Shown here: positions 43,093 to 53,706 of the stretch, one piece after another
How the letters are laid out: each line of letters begins with the position of its first letter
Numbering within the stretch: the first letter of the stretch is position 1
Assembly: GCA_021202925.1 (NCBI GenBank)
Contig: JAJQCD010000019.1
Location: forward strand, 61,982 to 125,981
Source: Clostridiales bacterium
Lineage (GTDB): Bacteria; Bacillota; Clostridia; Lachnospirales; Lachnospiraceae
Direction: 5' to 3'
Length of the DNA: 64,000 nucleotides
The notes under the pieces: model-generated
What the model was told of the DNA's origin: nothing
The model's input: only the letters and a program-made list of their open reading frames with translations
Databases searched by the model: none
Program-made: the position numbers and the translations under genes

Positions 43093-45468
43093 TCATTCCA
43101 CGCCACGCTTCATATGTCCACGGGTATACTCGCGATACGGCGCCGGATCTTCGTCTCCATACCGGAAATGCTGCACGTAAGCCGCGATGACGGCGCGAAT
43201 CTGCTCCGGAGTCTCCACCGTGAAGGAAAGCCGGATCACCGACGGTCCAATCCGCCGCACCGACTGTTCCATTCCCAGCAGGGACAACGGAGTCGGATTG
43301 TAAATCACATTGTAACAAAACCGGCAATGGTTCTTCACTGGCAGCTCCTTGCCGGTTCGGTCTTTCAGGAAAAGCAGCGCCGGCTTCCGCGTGCAGCCCT
43401 CTGTTGTCCGCATGACGCACTGCGCAGACACCATTGCCGGAAGATATCCATATACCAGCATCTCCCACCCGCCCGGCGCTGCGGGACAGGACACATCCTC
43501 CATAGACACGTTCTTTGCGCATGCGGACGCCACAAGCTCCTCAAGTTCTCGCTCATTCTCCTCCAGAGGCAGCGTCAGTCTGGCCACTCCCAGGCGGGCA
43601 AACCACTCCGCGGCCAGATGGTTCATCGCATACAGGTTCGCATCCGGCACGACCCGGTCCATGGCAATCCCCTGCTCCCGGAGAAAAAGGATTTCTTCCA
43701 GGGAACGCACCACAAACTCATCAAAACACGCCGCATGAAGCTCCTGCATATGTCCGCTCAGATAATCTTCCGCTTCCACACGGAACACATTCGGAAGAAT
43801 GAGCGCACAGTCTTTCCCTGCCCTGTGGCATTGCCGCACTGCGTCCGCCCAGATTTCCGCGCCAAATCCATTGCTGTCCAGATACACCTCGTCCACTTCC
43901 GGCGCCTCCAGCGCAGCCTGCAGGCCGTTTGCTTCCTCCAGGGAAACATGCAGCCTCTGCGACCGGTCAGCCATCCCGGCAGACCGATGCGGCACAGATA
44001 TGCCGTCTTCCATGATGTCGGCTGCAGATGCCCCGCTAAGCGCTCTGGTCCGGCACCCCGCATGCGGGCCATAGGGCGTCCGGCGATACGGACGCAGAAT
44101 CTCCTCCTGCAGCGCGTCCAGGCCCCTCCGGCGAAGCTCATTCAATGCCTGCACCGGCACAAAACAGTTGCCCCGGATCTCCGCTTCCAGGTCTTTCAGG
44201 AAAAACGGCGAATTCCCCGTCTTTTTCATCTGGCGGACCAGCTTCTCCTCCGTCAGCGGCTGATTCTGTGCGGTCAACACCGGTTCCCCCGTCACCCGCA
44301 CGGAAACGGATGCCACCGGCTGCTCTGCGGTATCACCCTGCGCTGCTTCCGGGCACCGCTGCGGCGCAGCAGCGGAAAGTTCCAGGCACAAAGGCTCTCC
44401 CTCAGCTACCGTCACACGGCCGCAGACCGGCTCCTGCTGCTTCACATTCACATATTCGCGATCCAGCCGCTCCAAAAGTGCCGGATTCGTCTCCCGAAAC
44501 GCCGGTTTCTCCTTGCGCACCACCATATCGCGGCCATTGTGCCGCTGATAATATCCGTCTGTCTGGCCGCCCCGGTCAAACAGATCCAGAAGCAGCTTCC
44601 GATCCGCCGCATCCACCCGATATCCGGCCCGGCCCCGCTTCCGATAGAGATCCACATATTTCCGGTAGACGCTGACCACCCCGGCCGTGTACCGCGGACT
44701 CTTCATCCGTCCTTCAATCTTCAGCGAATACACGCCCGCCTCGATGATCTCCGGCAGGATATCCAGGGTGCACAAATCCTTCATGCTCAGAAGATAAGGC
44801 TCCGGCTTCTCACGCCTGCCTGCCTTCGCATTCGCTCTTCTCCCGTGCCGGTCTGCAGTCACCTCAAAAGGCAGGCGGCACGGCTGCGCACATCGCCCCC
44901 GGTTCCCGCTGCGCCCGCCGATCAGGCTGGACATCAGGCACTGTCCCGAATAACAATAACAGAGAGCCCCGTGAACAAAGCTCTCGATCTCCATATCCGT
45001 ATGTTCGCGAATCGCGGCAATCTCATCGAGCGACAGCTCGCGTGCCGTCACCACCCGCTTCACACCCTGCTCCCGCAAAAACGCCGCGCTCCGCCAGTTC
45101 GTCACCGTCATCTGTGTGCTGGCGTGTACCGGCAAATCCGGAAACTCCTTCCGGATCAGAGAGAGAACGCCCATATCCTGCACGATCACCGCATCCAGCC
45201 CCCGCTCGTAATAAGGGAGCAGAAAATCAACCATCTGTCCGATCTCCGATTCCTTCACCAGCGTATTGACTGTCATATACAGCCGACGCCCATGCAGATG
45301 TGCGTAATCGATCGCTTCCAGGAAACGATCCTCTTCAGGATTCTCCGCATAGGCCCTTGCCCCAAAGCGGCTTCCTCCCATATAGACCGCATCCGCTCCG
45401 GCATGAATCGCCGCCTTCATACTCTCCATTGATCCGGCAGGCGCCAGGACCTCAACCTGTGCTCTCAA
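43093..45468 (-). CDS. U32-family peptidase/collagenase-like protein
   Basis: 791 aa, the long U32 form. The N-terminal domain begins EVLAPAGSMESMKAAI and contains the family signature (ESFVHGALCYCYSGQCLMS, read as E-x-F-x-H-G-A-x-C) followed by a cysteine-rich RGRCAQPC. A long C-terminal part carries CRFCYNVIYN. Relatives include RlhA, which acts in 23S rRNA hydroxylation, so the protease label may be historical. The start is TTG at 45468, preceded by GGAGAGCGG. Next to a ZapA-like gene. Confidence 0.9.
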   Translation of the reverse strand: MRAQVEVLAPAGSMESMKAAIHAGADAVYMGGSRFGARAYAENPEEDRFLEAIDYAHLHGRRLYMTVNTLVKESEIGQMVDFLLPYYERGLDAVIVQDMGVLSLIRKEFPDLPVHASTQMTVTNWRSAAFLREQGVKRVVTARELSLDEIAAIREHTDMEIESFVHGALCYCYSGQCLMSSLIGGRSGNRGRCAQPCRLPFEVTADRHGRRANAKAGRREKPEPYLLSMKDLCTLDILPEIIEAGVYSLKIEGRMKSPRYTAGVVSVYRKYVDLYRKRGRAGYRVDAADRKLLLDLFDRGGQTDGYYQRHNGRDMVVRKEKPAFRETNPALLERLDREYVNVKQQEPVCGRVTVAEGEPLCLELSAAAPQRCPEAAQGDTAEQPVASVSVRVTGEPVLTAQNQPLTEEKLVRQMKKTGNSPFFLKDLEAEIRGNCFVPVQALNELRRRGLDALQEEILRPYRRTPYGPHAGCRTRALSGASAADIMEDGISVPHRSAGMADRSQRLHVSLEEANGLQAALEAPEVDEVYLDSNGFGAEIWADAVRQCHRAGKDCALILPNVFRVEAEDYLSGHMQELHAACFDEFVVRSLEEILFLREQGIAMDRVVPDANLYAMNHLAAEWFARLGVARLTLPLEENERELEELVASACAKNVSMEDVSCPAAPGGWEMLVYGYLPAMVSAQCVMRTTEGCTRKPALLFLKDRTGKELPVKNHCRFCYNVIYNPTPLSLLGMEQSVRRIGPSVIRLSFTVETPEQIRAVIAAYVQHFRYGDEDPAPYREYTRGHMKRGVE

Positions 45469-45492
45469 ATCTCCGCTCTCCCGTCTGCATGC

Positions 45493-46104
45493 TTACTGCT
45501 TCTCATCGGCTGACGACGTGCGCTCCGCCGCCAGAAGTCCGGCATCCTCTCCCGCTGCCATTCCATCGTCCGCAGGAACCGCTGCGGCTCTGCCCGTCTG
45601 GACGCCTCCGCCATTCTTCCGCGATGATTTCCTCCGCTGCCGCGTGGATCCAGTCCCCGCCGCCGTCTGGAAATCCCCCGCCGACTCACCCGCTGCGATC
45701 AGCGCCTTCTGTATCTGCGCCATCTCCTTCAGGCTCTCCGCCGATTTCTCCAGGTCGGCCACCTTCTTCTTTTCAAAGTCAAGTTCCCGCTGTACACTCT
45801 CCAGGCGAAGCTGCGTCGTCACCAGCTCATGCTTCAGACTGTATGTGTCCTTCTCCAGATCCGATTTCTGCGCGGCCAGCGCATTCGCCCTCGCCTGTTC
45901 TTTAAAATAATCATCCGCGATATTCAGCTGAATCATCAGCTGCCGGTCATCGGAACTCATCTTCCGGAAGCCATCCTGTCTGCGAATGGCGGTAATCTTA
46001 TCATTCAGATAAGCCGCAACCCGGCGCAGGTACTCTTCCTCTTCCGCGCCGCCCAACGTATACACGACGCCATCTATCAGAACTTCCGTATAATTCTTAC
46101 TCAT
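45493..46104 (-). CDS. ZapA-like cell division protein with C-terminal extension
   Basis: 203 aa from the ATG at 46104, with AGGAG upstream. Residues 1-90 match ZapA (YTEVLIDGVVYTLGG, then EEYLRRVAAYLNDKI and DDRQLMIQLNIADDYFK). A coiled coil follows to about 145, then a tail of about 55 residues with a basic QRRKSSRK patch and acidic end. ZapA stabilises FtsZ filaments. The extension is long for the family. Between ruvB and U32, a frequent Clostridia neighbourhood. Confidence 0.85.
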   Translation of the reverse strand: MSKNYTEVLIDGVVYTLGGAEEEEYLRRVAAYLNDKITAIRRQDGFRKMSSDDRQLMIQLNIADDYFKEQARANALAAQKSDLEKDTYSLKHELVTTQLRLESVQRELDFEKKKVADLEKSAESLKEMAQIQKALIAAGESAGDFQTAAGTGSTRQRRKSSRKNGGGVQTGRAAAVPADDGMAAGEDAGLLAAERTSSADEKQ

Positions 46105-46217
46105 TCTCCATCGACTCCTGCTTCTTATCGCCCGTCGTCCGTCTCCTGATCCGGGAACCTCTGACAGGCATTCATCGCCAAGTATAACATACCGCCCGGA
46201 AAACAACAACACACTTT

Positions 46218-47210
46218 TTACCTTGCAATGCCCAGGTGCCGGTATGCCATGTCAGTCGCAACGCGGCCTCTGGGTGTCCGGTTGATGAATCCGTTCATCA
46301 GAAGATACGGCTCATACACATCCTCCAGGGTACCGGCGTCCTCTCCCATCGCTGCCGCCAGCGTCTCCAGGCCAACCGGCCCGCCGCCAAATTTCTCAAT
46401 CATCAGCAGAAGGATGCTGCGGTCGTTGTTGTCCAGCCCCATCTTGTCCACATCCAGAATGTCCAGTGCAAAATCCGCCACCCGGCGCGTAATCACCCCA
46501 TCATACTTCACCTGTGCGAAATCACGCACCCGTCTCAGCAGACGGTTCGCCAGACGCGGTGTTCCCCGCGAACGCCGCGCGATCTCCATCGCGCCCTCCG
46601 GCTCGATCTCCACGCCAAGCACCGTCGCCGACCGCTCCACAATCACCTGCAGCTCGGCCGGTGTGTAGAATTCCAGCCGCTGTACGACGCCAAACCGATC
46701 CCGCAGCGGGGCGGTCAGAAGCCCCGCGCGCGTCGTCGCGCCGACCAGGGTAAACCGCGGCAGCTCCAGGCGGATCGACCGCGCAGACGCTTCCTTCCCC
46801 AGCATGATGTCAATCGCAAAATCCTCCATCGCCGGATAAAGGACCTCCTCCACCTGATGGTTGAGGCGATGGATCTCGTCGACAAACAGGACGTCCCCCT
46901 CCTGAAGACTGTTCAGAATCGCGGCGATCTCCCCCGGCTTCTCAATCGCCGGGCCGGAAGTCACCTTCAGATGAACGCCCATCTCATTCGCGATGATTCC
47001 GGAGAGCGTCGTCTTGCCCAGCCCCGGCGGCCCATAGAACAGCACATGGTCCAGGGATTCGCCGCGCGCCTTTGCCGCGTCAATGTACACCTTCAGGTTC
47101 TGCTTGATCTTCTCCTGACCAATGTATTCGCCCAGGTACTGTGGCCGCAGACTCGGTTCCGTCTTCCTGTCCTCATCCGTCACTTCCGTCGTTATGATTC
47201 TTCGTTCCAT
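46218..47210 (-). CDS. ruvB: Holliday junction helicase RuvB
   Basis: 330 aa, standard length. Walker A GPPGLGKT at 60-67, Walker [10 protein letters not shown], sensor GATTRAGLL and the C-terminal winged helix ending RTPRGRVAT are all present. It drives branch migration as a hexamer with RuvA. It lies 33 bases after ruvA. Confidence 0.98.
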   Translation of the reverse strand: MERRIITTEVTDEDRKTEPSLRPQYLGEYIGQEKIKQNLKVYIDAAKARGESLDHVLFYGPPGLGKTTLSGIIANEMGVHLKVTSGPAIEKPGEIAAILNSLQEGDVLFVDEIHRLNHQVEEVLYPAMEDFAIDIMLGKEASARSIRLELPRFTLVGATTRAGLLTAPLRDRFGVVQRLEFYTPAELQVIVERSATVLGVEIEPEGAMEIARRSRGTPRLANRLLRRVRDFAQVKYDGVITRRVADFALDILDVDKMGLDNNDRSILLLMIEKFGGGPVGLETLAAAMGEDAGTLEDVYEPYLLMNGFINRTPRGRVATDMAYRHLGIAR

Positions 47211-47243
47211 CTTTCCACCATCTGCCTGTCTGTTATCACACTC

Positions 47244-47864
47244 TTAAAATGCCAGATACTTCAGCGACGCCTTCAATACCGCCTCCGCCGTCATCTCATC
47301 CGCCCGTTCCACCTGTCTTACTGCCTTCATCGCCTCAGAAGCGGAGTAGCCGAGTGCGACCAGCGCCTCCGCCGCTTCACGGGCAGCCCCGTCGGCAAGC
47401 GAACCCGCTGCCTGCGCGCCCGCGCCACCAGCTCCGGCCACCATGGCCGGAAGCACATCCTCTGCCTTCACCCGGTCTTTCAGATCGAGAATAATCCGCT
47501 TCGCGGTCTTCGGCCCCACGCCCGGCGCCTTCGCAATCGCCCGCGCGTCTTCCGAGAGGATCGCCAGCCGCAGGTCATCCGGAGTGAGCGACGAGAGAAT
47601 GCCCAGTGCTGCCTTCGGCCCAATCCCGCTCACGCCGAGCAGCTCTTCGAACATCCGCTGATCCTGCCGCGAGAGAAATCCGTACAGCGTCATTGCGTCT
47701 TCCCTCACCTGAAAGGAGGTGAATATCTTCACCTCACTGCCAATCCGCGGCAGCCGGTCTAACACCGACACCGGCACACTGATATTCCAGCCGATCTGCC
47801 CGGCCTCCACCACAACGCCGCCTTCAAAAACCTCCGCAAGCTCACCCTTTATATATGAAAACAA
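47244..47864 (-). CDS. ruvA: Holliday junction-binding protein RuvA
   Basis: 206 aa. The N-terminal OB fold (MFSYIKGELAE), two helix-hairpin-helix motifs (LLGVSGIGPKAALGIL and APGVGPKTAKRIILDLK) and the C-terminal RuvB-binding three-helix domain are all visible. The start is TTG at 47864 with AGGAGG upstream. First gene of the ruvA-ruvB unit, divergent from the RNase H-like gene. Confidence 0.97.
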   Translation of the reverse strand: MFSYIKGELAEVFEGGVVVEAGQIGWNISVPVSVLDRLPRIGSEVKIFTSFQVREDAMTLYGFLSRQDQRMFEELLGVSGIGPKAALGILSSLTPDDLRLAILSEDARAIAKAPGVGPKTAKRIILDLKDRVKAEDVLPAMVAGAGGAGAQAAGSLADGAAREAAEALVALGYSASEAMKAVRQVERADEMTAEAVLKASLKYLAF

Positions 47865-47912
47865 TGCGTTTCATCCTCCTGTACTCCGGCACCCCGCCGG
47901 ACAACTGGTAAA

Positions 47913-47941
47913 AGTATATCATATCCGTTCAATGTTTGCAA
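47913..47941 (-). promoter_or_regulatory. Promoter of ruvAB
   Basis: Minus-strand TTGCAA (47936-47941), 17-base spacer, TATACT (47913-47918), about 50 bases before the ruvA start. Confidence 0.7.
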
Positions 47942-47968
47942 CCAACTCCGCAAACACCTGTTTGTGGT

Positions 47969-47997
47969 TTGACATTTTATGACGGAACTCTTATAAT
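47969..47997 (+). promoter_or_regulatory. Promoter of the RNase H-like gene
   Basis: TTGACA (47969-47974), 17-base spacer, TATAAT (47992-47997), perfect consensus, 50 bases before the start codon. Confidence 0.85.
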
Positions 47998-48046
47998 CGG
48001 ATTGCGTAAGGATACGGACACGATACACTCTCACAGGAGCTTACTT

Positions 48047-49144
48047 ATGATAACCAGAACGAAACATCTCACTCTCCCGGACACCTACCCGCTGGAACGC
48101 ATCGGCCGTCTGGAGGAGCTTCTCTTTTTTGACATAGAAACAACCGGCCTTTCCGCCGATTACACGCATGTATATCTGATTGGCTGTACTTACTGGAATG
48201 GAGAAGGCTGGGACCTGATTCAATGGTTCGCCGACACGGCCGATTCGGAGGCGGAACTGCTGCACAGCTTTTTTGCCTTCCTGAAGCATTACAAAATCCT
48301 GCTCCACTTTAACGGCGACGGCTTTGATATTCCCTACCTGCTCAAGCGCTGCGCCCACCTTCATCTTCCCTTTGATTTTTCCGCCGTAACAAGCGTGGAT
48401 ATTTACAAACGGATCAAGCCCTACAAAAAGCTCCTCGGACTGGAAAGTCTCAGGCAGAAATCCATCGAAGCGTTTCTCGGCGTAACAAGAACCGATCAGT
48501 ACAACGGCGGCCAGCTGATTGAGGTCTACCAGAATTATCTTGTCAGTCATGCGGATTCTCTCTATGATCTGCTGATTCTGCATAACGAAGACGATCTGAA
48601 GGGAATGCCTTCCATTCTCCCGATCCTGAATTATTCCGATCTTCTGGAACATCCCCTGACCCTGATCCGACAGCAGATTCTCGAAGGAACGGACAGCGCC
48701 GGAACTATCCGTCACATTCTGGAGCTGGTCTGCGAGGGCGAAGCCACAATTCCTGTCCCCTTCACGGCAGCCACTCCGCCGGTCTTATGTGAAGCAACGG
48801 GCAACCGGCTGACCTTCGCCGTCGAACTGTACGACGGCACATTGAAGCGATTCTATCCGGATTACAAAAACTACTGTTATCTGATCGCCGAAGATACCGC
48901 CGTCCACAAAAGCGTCGCGGAATCGCTCCCCAAATCTGCCCGCACCAGAGCCACGGCAAAAACCTGCTACACAAAGATAAGCGGCTGTTTTGTTCCTCAG
49001 TTCGAATCCATCTGGGAACCGGCTCTGCGCGAGCAGCTAAAAGATAAGCTTTCCTACGCCGCACTTTCCGATGTCTGTCTGGCTGACCCGGCATGTTTTC
49101 AGGCATATCTGCGACAGCTCCTGCGGCACCTCGGCGTCCGATAA
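48047..49144 (+). CDS. YprB-type ribonuclease H-like exonuclease domain protein
   Basis: 365 aa from the ATG at 48047, with CAGGAG upstream. The nuclease fold has the DEDD-type pattern: FFDIETTGLS (first Asp and Glu near residues 28-30), LHFNGDGFDIPYLLKR (second Asp), and a later HNEDDLKGM (last Asp). This fits RNase_H_2/YprB proteins. The C-terminal 140 residues have no clear match. Its substrate is unknown. Single-gene unit with a perfect promoter and a terminator shared with purA. Confidence 0.85.
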   Translation: MITRTKHLTLPDTYPLERIGRLEELLFFDIETTGLSADYTHVYLIGCTYWNGEGWDLIQWFADTADSEAELLHSFFAFLKHYKILLHFNGDGFDIPYLLKRCAHLHLPFDFSAVTSVDIYKRIKPYKKLLGLESLRQKSIEAFLGVTRTDQYNGGQLIEVYQNYLVSHADSLYDLLILHNEDDLKGMPSILPILNYSDLLEHPLTLIRQQILEGTDSAGTIRHILELVCEGEATIPVPFTAATPPVLCEATGNRLTFAVELYDGTLKRFYPDYKNYCYLIAEDTAVHKSVAESLPKSARTRATAKTCYTKISGCFVPQFESIWEPALREQLKDKLSYAALSDVCLADPACFQAYLRQLLRHLGVR

Positions 49145-49158
49145 ACACGCAGGAAAGT

Positions 49159-49291
49159 CGATTGCTTCGCGCTTACGCGCTCCCGCAATCGCCGAGAGTA
49201 TTCGCAATCCGCACTATTGCGCTACTTGCTCATACTCCCTAGCCCGTCCGATGTCGGTATGTCCTCGCGTGCAAGCACGCAGTTCATACCG
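49159..49291. repeat. Cluster of three nested hairpins
   Basis: Three inverted repeats occur in a row: CGATTGC/GCAATCG (49159-49165, 49185-49191) enclosing GCGC/GCGC; GAGTAT/ATACTC (49196-49201, 49232-49237) enclosing CGCAAT/ATTGCG; and CGGTATG/CATACCG (49255-49261, 49285-49291) enclosing GCGTGC/GCACGC. The stretch has no gene and looks like an interspersed palindromic element or a structured RNA. Confidence 0.55.
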
Positions 49292-49315
49292 CCGCCGTCC
49301 GGGACTTTCATAGTA

Positions 49316-49358
49316 AAAAAATAACCGGTTATAGTCTCCCTCTATAATCGGTTATTTT
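49316..49358. terminator. Bidirectional terminator between the RNase H-like gene and purA
   Basis: AAAAATAACCGGTTATAG (49316-49333) pairs with CTATAATCGGTTATTTTT (49341-49358) with one wobble; A/T tracts serve both directions. Confidence 0.9.
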
Positions 49359-49371
49359 TCATTCGATTCCA

Positions 49372-50694
<1,323 letters not shown>

Positions 50695-50720
50695 TCAACG
50701 TGTACCGCCGAAACAGTTAC

Positions 50721-50749
50721 AGTATACCGGATTGCACACGGAAATTCAA
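50721..50749 (-). promoter_or_regulatory. Promoter of purA
   Basis: Minus-strand TTGAAT (50744-50749), 17-base spacer, TATACT (50721-50726), between purB and purA. Confidence 0.65.
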
Positions 50750-50761
50750 CAGAAATCGAAA

Positions 50762-52192
50762 TTATACCGTAATCTCTGCCTTTCTTCCAAGAATCTCACG
50801 GTTCTCATCGAGTAACGGCCGGATCACCTCATCCAGGAACTCCTCGACCTGCTGCGGCGCACGCCCCACATATTTTGACGGTTCCATGCACGACTGCAAT
50901 TCTTCTGCTGTCAGTCCAAACGCCGGATCCGCGGCAATCAGATCCAGAAGGTTGTTATCCATGCCCTTCTCCTTGACATTGCGCCCCGCCTCCATCGAAA
51001 GCTGCCGGATCCGTTCATGCAGTTCCTGCCGGTCTCCCCCGGCCTTCACGGCATCCATCATGATATTCTCTGTCGCCATGAACGGCAGTTCTGCCATAAA
51101 ATGCTTCTCAATCACCTTTGGATACACCACCAGGCCATCGACCACATTCAGGTAAAGATCCAGGATTCCATCCACCGCCAGGAAGCCCTCCGGAATACTC
51201 AGGCGCTTGTTCGCCGAATCATCCAGTGTGCGCTCAAACCACTGGGTCGAGGCCACCAGCATCGGATTGACCACGTCACTCATCACATAATTCGACAGCG
51301 AAGCGATCCGCTCACTCCGCATCGGATTCCGCTTGTAAGCCATCGCCGAAGAACCGATCTGATTCTTCTCAAACGGTTCCTCCACCTCCTTCAGATGCTG
51401 AAGCAGGCGGACATCATTGGAAAACTTATGCGCACTCTGCACGATTCCCGCCAGCACATTCATCACACGCGTGTCAATCTTGCGCGAATAGGTCTGTCCG
51501 GAGACCGGATAGCAGTCTGCGAATCCCATCTTCTCCGCAATCATCTGATCTGCCTTCCGGCATTTCTCGTGATCGCCCTCAAAGAGTTCCAGGAAACTCG
51601 CCTGGGTCCCCGTCGTTCCCTTTGAGCCGAGCAGCTTCATCGAATCCAGCACATATTCCAGATCCTGCAGATCCAGATACAGATCATGCAGCCACAGGGT
51701 GGCACGCTTGCCTACGGTCGTCGGCTGCGCCGGCTGAAAATGCGTAAAGGCAAGAGTCGGCTGATTCCGGTATGCTTCCGCGAACTTTGCCAGCTCCGCA
51801 ATCACGTTCACCAGCTTCGTCCGCACCAGGCGCAGCGCCTCCCGCATCAGGATCAGATCGGTATTGTCGCCGACGTAGCAGGACGTCGCTCCCAGATGAA
51901 TGATCCCCTTCGCCTTCGGACACTGTACGCCATACGCGTACACATGAGACATAACGTCGTGGCGAACCAGCTTCTCGCGCTCCTTCGCCACCTCATAATT
52001 GATATCCTCCGCGTGCTCCTTCAGCTCGTCGATCTGCTCCTGCGTGATCGGAAGCCCCAGTTCCTTCTCCGTCTCCGCCAGCGCAATCCACAGCTTCCTC
52101 CAGGTCCGGAATTTCTTGTCCGGTGAGAAAATATACTGCATCTCCCGGCTGGCATACCGCTCGGAAAGCGGACTTACATATCTGTCGTTCAT
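50762..52192 (-). CDS. purB: adenylosuccinate lyase
   Basis: 476 aa, the longer fumarase-superfamily form common in Clostridia. It cleaves adenylosuccinate to AMP and also SAICAR to AICAR. GSSAMAYKRNPMRSE is the superfamily signature loop with the flexible Ser pair; TSCYVGDNTD and TVGKRATLW are the other conserved regions. It lies just upstream of purA, but purA has its own promoter. Confidence 0.96.
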   Translation of the reverse strand: MNDRYVSPLSERYASREMQYIFSPDKKFRTWRKLWIALAETEKELGLPITQEQIDELKEHAEDINYEVAKEREKLVRHDVMSHVYAYGVQCPKAKGIIHLGATSCYVGDNTDLILMREALRLVRTKLVNVIAELAKFAEAYRNQPTLAFTHFQPAQPTTVGKRATLWLHDLYLDLQDLEYVLDSMKLLGSKGTTGTQASFLELFEGDHEKCRKADQMIAEKMGFADCYPVSGQTYSRKIDTRVMNVLAGIVQSAHKFSNDVRLLQHLKEVEEPFEKNQIGSSAMAYKRNPMRSERIASLSNYVMSDVVNPMLVASTQWFERTLDDSANKRLSIPEGFLAVDGILDLYLNVVDGLVVYPKVIEKHFMAELPFMATENIMMDAVKAGGDRQELHERIRQLSMEAGRNVKEKGMDNNLLDLIAADPAFGLTAEELQSCMEPSKYVGRAPQQVEEFLDEVIRPLLDENREILGRKAEITV

Positions 52193-52234
52193 TCTATGAC
52201 TCCTTCATTCTCTCCATCAAAACAGGGAAACCGG

Positions 52235-53674
52235 TCAGCGGTCAAACTCGCCGCGGATGTCTTCATCTGGCGGTGCGATCGGATAATCGCCGCTGAAACA
52301 GGCCGTACAGATCGGCAGGCCGCCCGCCATCCCGGACAGACGCCCCATATCCAGATAAGCCAGGGTATCCGCTCCGATGATCTGCCGGATCTCTTCTATG
52401 GTCCGCCCGTGCGCAAGCAGCTGATCCTCTGAGGGAATATCTGTCCCGAAATAACACGGATGAAGGAATGGCGGCGCACTGATTCGCACATGCACTTCCC
52501 TCGCCCCTGCATCCCGCAGCATTTTCACAATCAGATGACTGGTCGTCCCGCGCACAATCGAATCGTCGATCATGACGACACGCTTGCCATCCACTGCTTC
52601 CTTCAGCACATTCAGCTTCACCTTTACCGCTGAAATGCGACTGCTCTGCTTGGGCTTGATAAAGGTACGGCCCACATACGAATTCTTCACAAAAGCGGTC
52701 CCATAGGGAATCCCGGACTCCATCGAGTAACCCAGGGCCGCCGCATTGCCCGACTCCGGCACACCGACGACCAGATCCGCCTCCACGGGCGCGTCCTTCG
52801 CCAGACAACGCCCCGCATAAATCCGGGAATGATAGACGCTCACGCCGTCAAAGATGGAATCTGCCCTCGCAAAATAAATGTATTCAAAAATGCATCGCGC
52901 CTGACGCTCCTTCGGCAGGCACATCTCCCGGTTGGATTCCAGGCCGCGTTTCGTGATCGTCACGATCTCCCCCGGTTCCACATCCCGGACAAATTCCGCG
53001 TCGATTGTCGAAAGCGCACAGCTCTCCGACGCCAGAATCCAGGCATTGTCCTTCTTCCCGATGCAGAGCGGACGGAATCCATATGGATCCCTCGCCCCGA
53101 TCATCTTCCGCGGACTCATGATAACCAGCGAATAGGCCCCTTTCAGCTTCTTCATGGCCACCGCCACCGCTGACTCGACATTCGGCGTCTTTACGCGGGC
53201 GCGCGCGATGTGATAAGCGATGACTTCCGAATCAATTGTGGTCTGAAAGATCGCGCCGTCATACTCCAGTTCCTTGCGCAATTCCGGAGCATTGACCAGG
53301 TTGCCGTTGTGGGCAAGCGCCAGCGTACCCTTGATATAATTCAACACCAGCGGCTGCGCATTCTCCCGTGTGCTGCTGCCCGCCGTCGAATAACGGACAT
53401 GACCGACGCCGATATTGCCGTGCAGATTTTCCAGTGTCTCCGGCGTGAAGACCTCATTGCACAGGCCCATGCCCTTATAAGTGGAAACCTTGCCCTTCGG
53501 TCCCTCCGTGTCGCTCACCGCAATGCCACAGCTCTCCTGCCCACGATGCTGCAACGCAAACAATCCATAATAAATCTCCGACGCCACATCGTTGCCGTCG
53601 AAATCATACATTCCAAAAACGCCGCACTCCTCATGGATCCCGTCCTGACGCAGCGCTTCTCTCTCACTCTTCAT
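52235..53674 (-). CDS. purF: amidophosphoribosyltransferase
   Basis: 479 aa from the ATG at 53674; a TTG eight codons upstream is an alternative. A short propeptide precedes the nucleophile Cys17 in EECGVFGMYD, which would be exposed by cleavage. The glutaminase domain is followed by the PRPP site VVMIDDSIVRGTTS. Four cluster-type cysteines of the Bacillus-like form are consistent (CIFEYIYFAR, then later Cys in PICTACFSGDYP). First committed purine step. It follows purC by about 30 bases. Confidence 0.95.
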   Translation of the reverse strand: MKSEREALRQDGIHEECGVFGMYDFDGNDVASEIYYGLFALQHRGQESCGIAVSDTEGPKGKVSTYKGMGLCNEVFTPETLENLHGNIGVGHVRYSTAGSSTRENAQPLVLNYIKGTLALAHNGNLVNAPELRKELEYDGAIFQTTIDSEVIAYHIARARVKTPNVESAVAVAMKKLKGAYSLVIMSPRKMIGARDPYGFRPLCIGKKDNAWILASESCALSTIDAEFVRDVEPGEIVTITKRGLESNREMCLPKERQARCIFEYIYFARADSIFDGVSVYHSRIYAGRCLAKDAPVEADLVVGVPESGNAAALGYSMESGIPYGTAFVKNSYVGRTFIKPKQSSRISAVKVKLNVLKEAVDGKRVVMIDDSIVRGTTSHLIVKMLRDAGAREVHVRISAPPFLHPCYFGTDIPSEDQLLAHGRTIEEIRQIIGADTLAYLDMGRLSGMAGGLPICTACFSGDYPIAPPDEDIRGEFDR

Positions 53675-53706
53675 CAAATGACTGTATCCCTTCTTCAAGC
53701 GCGTGT

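Noticed and set aside
43022..43522. 166-codon minus-strand frame between rodA and the U32 gene
   Set aside because: Mostly overlaps the 3' end of the U32 gene in another frame and has no motif.
43114..45432. 772-codon open frame on the plus strand opposite the U32 gene
   Set aside because: It is the antisense of a well-supported gene, is rich in Arg, His and Pro, and has no motif or ribosome site. GC-rich third positions of the true gene explain the openness.
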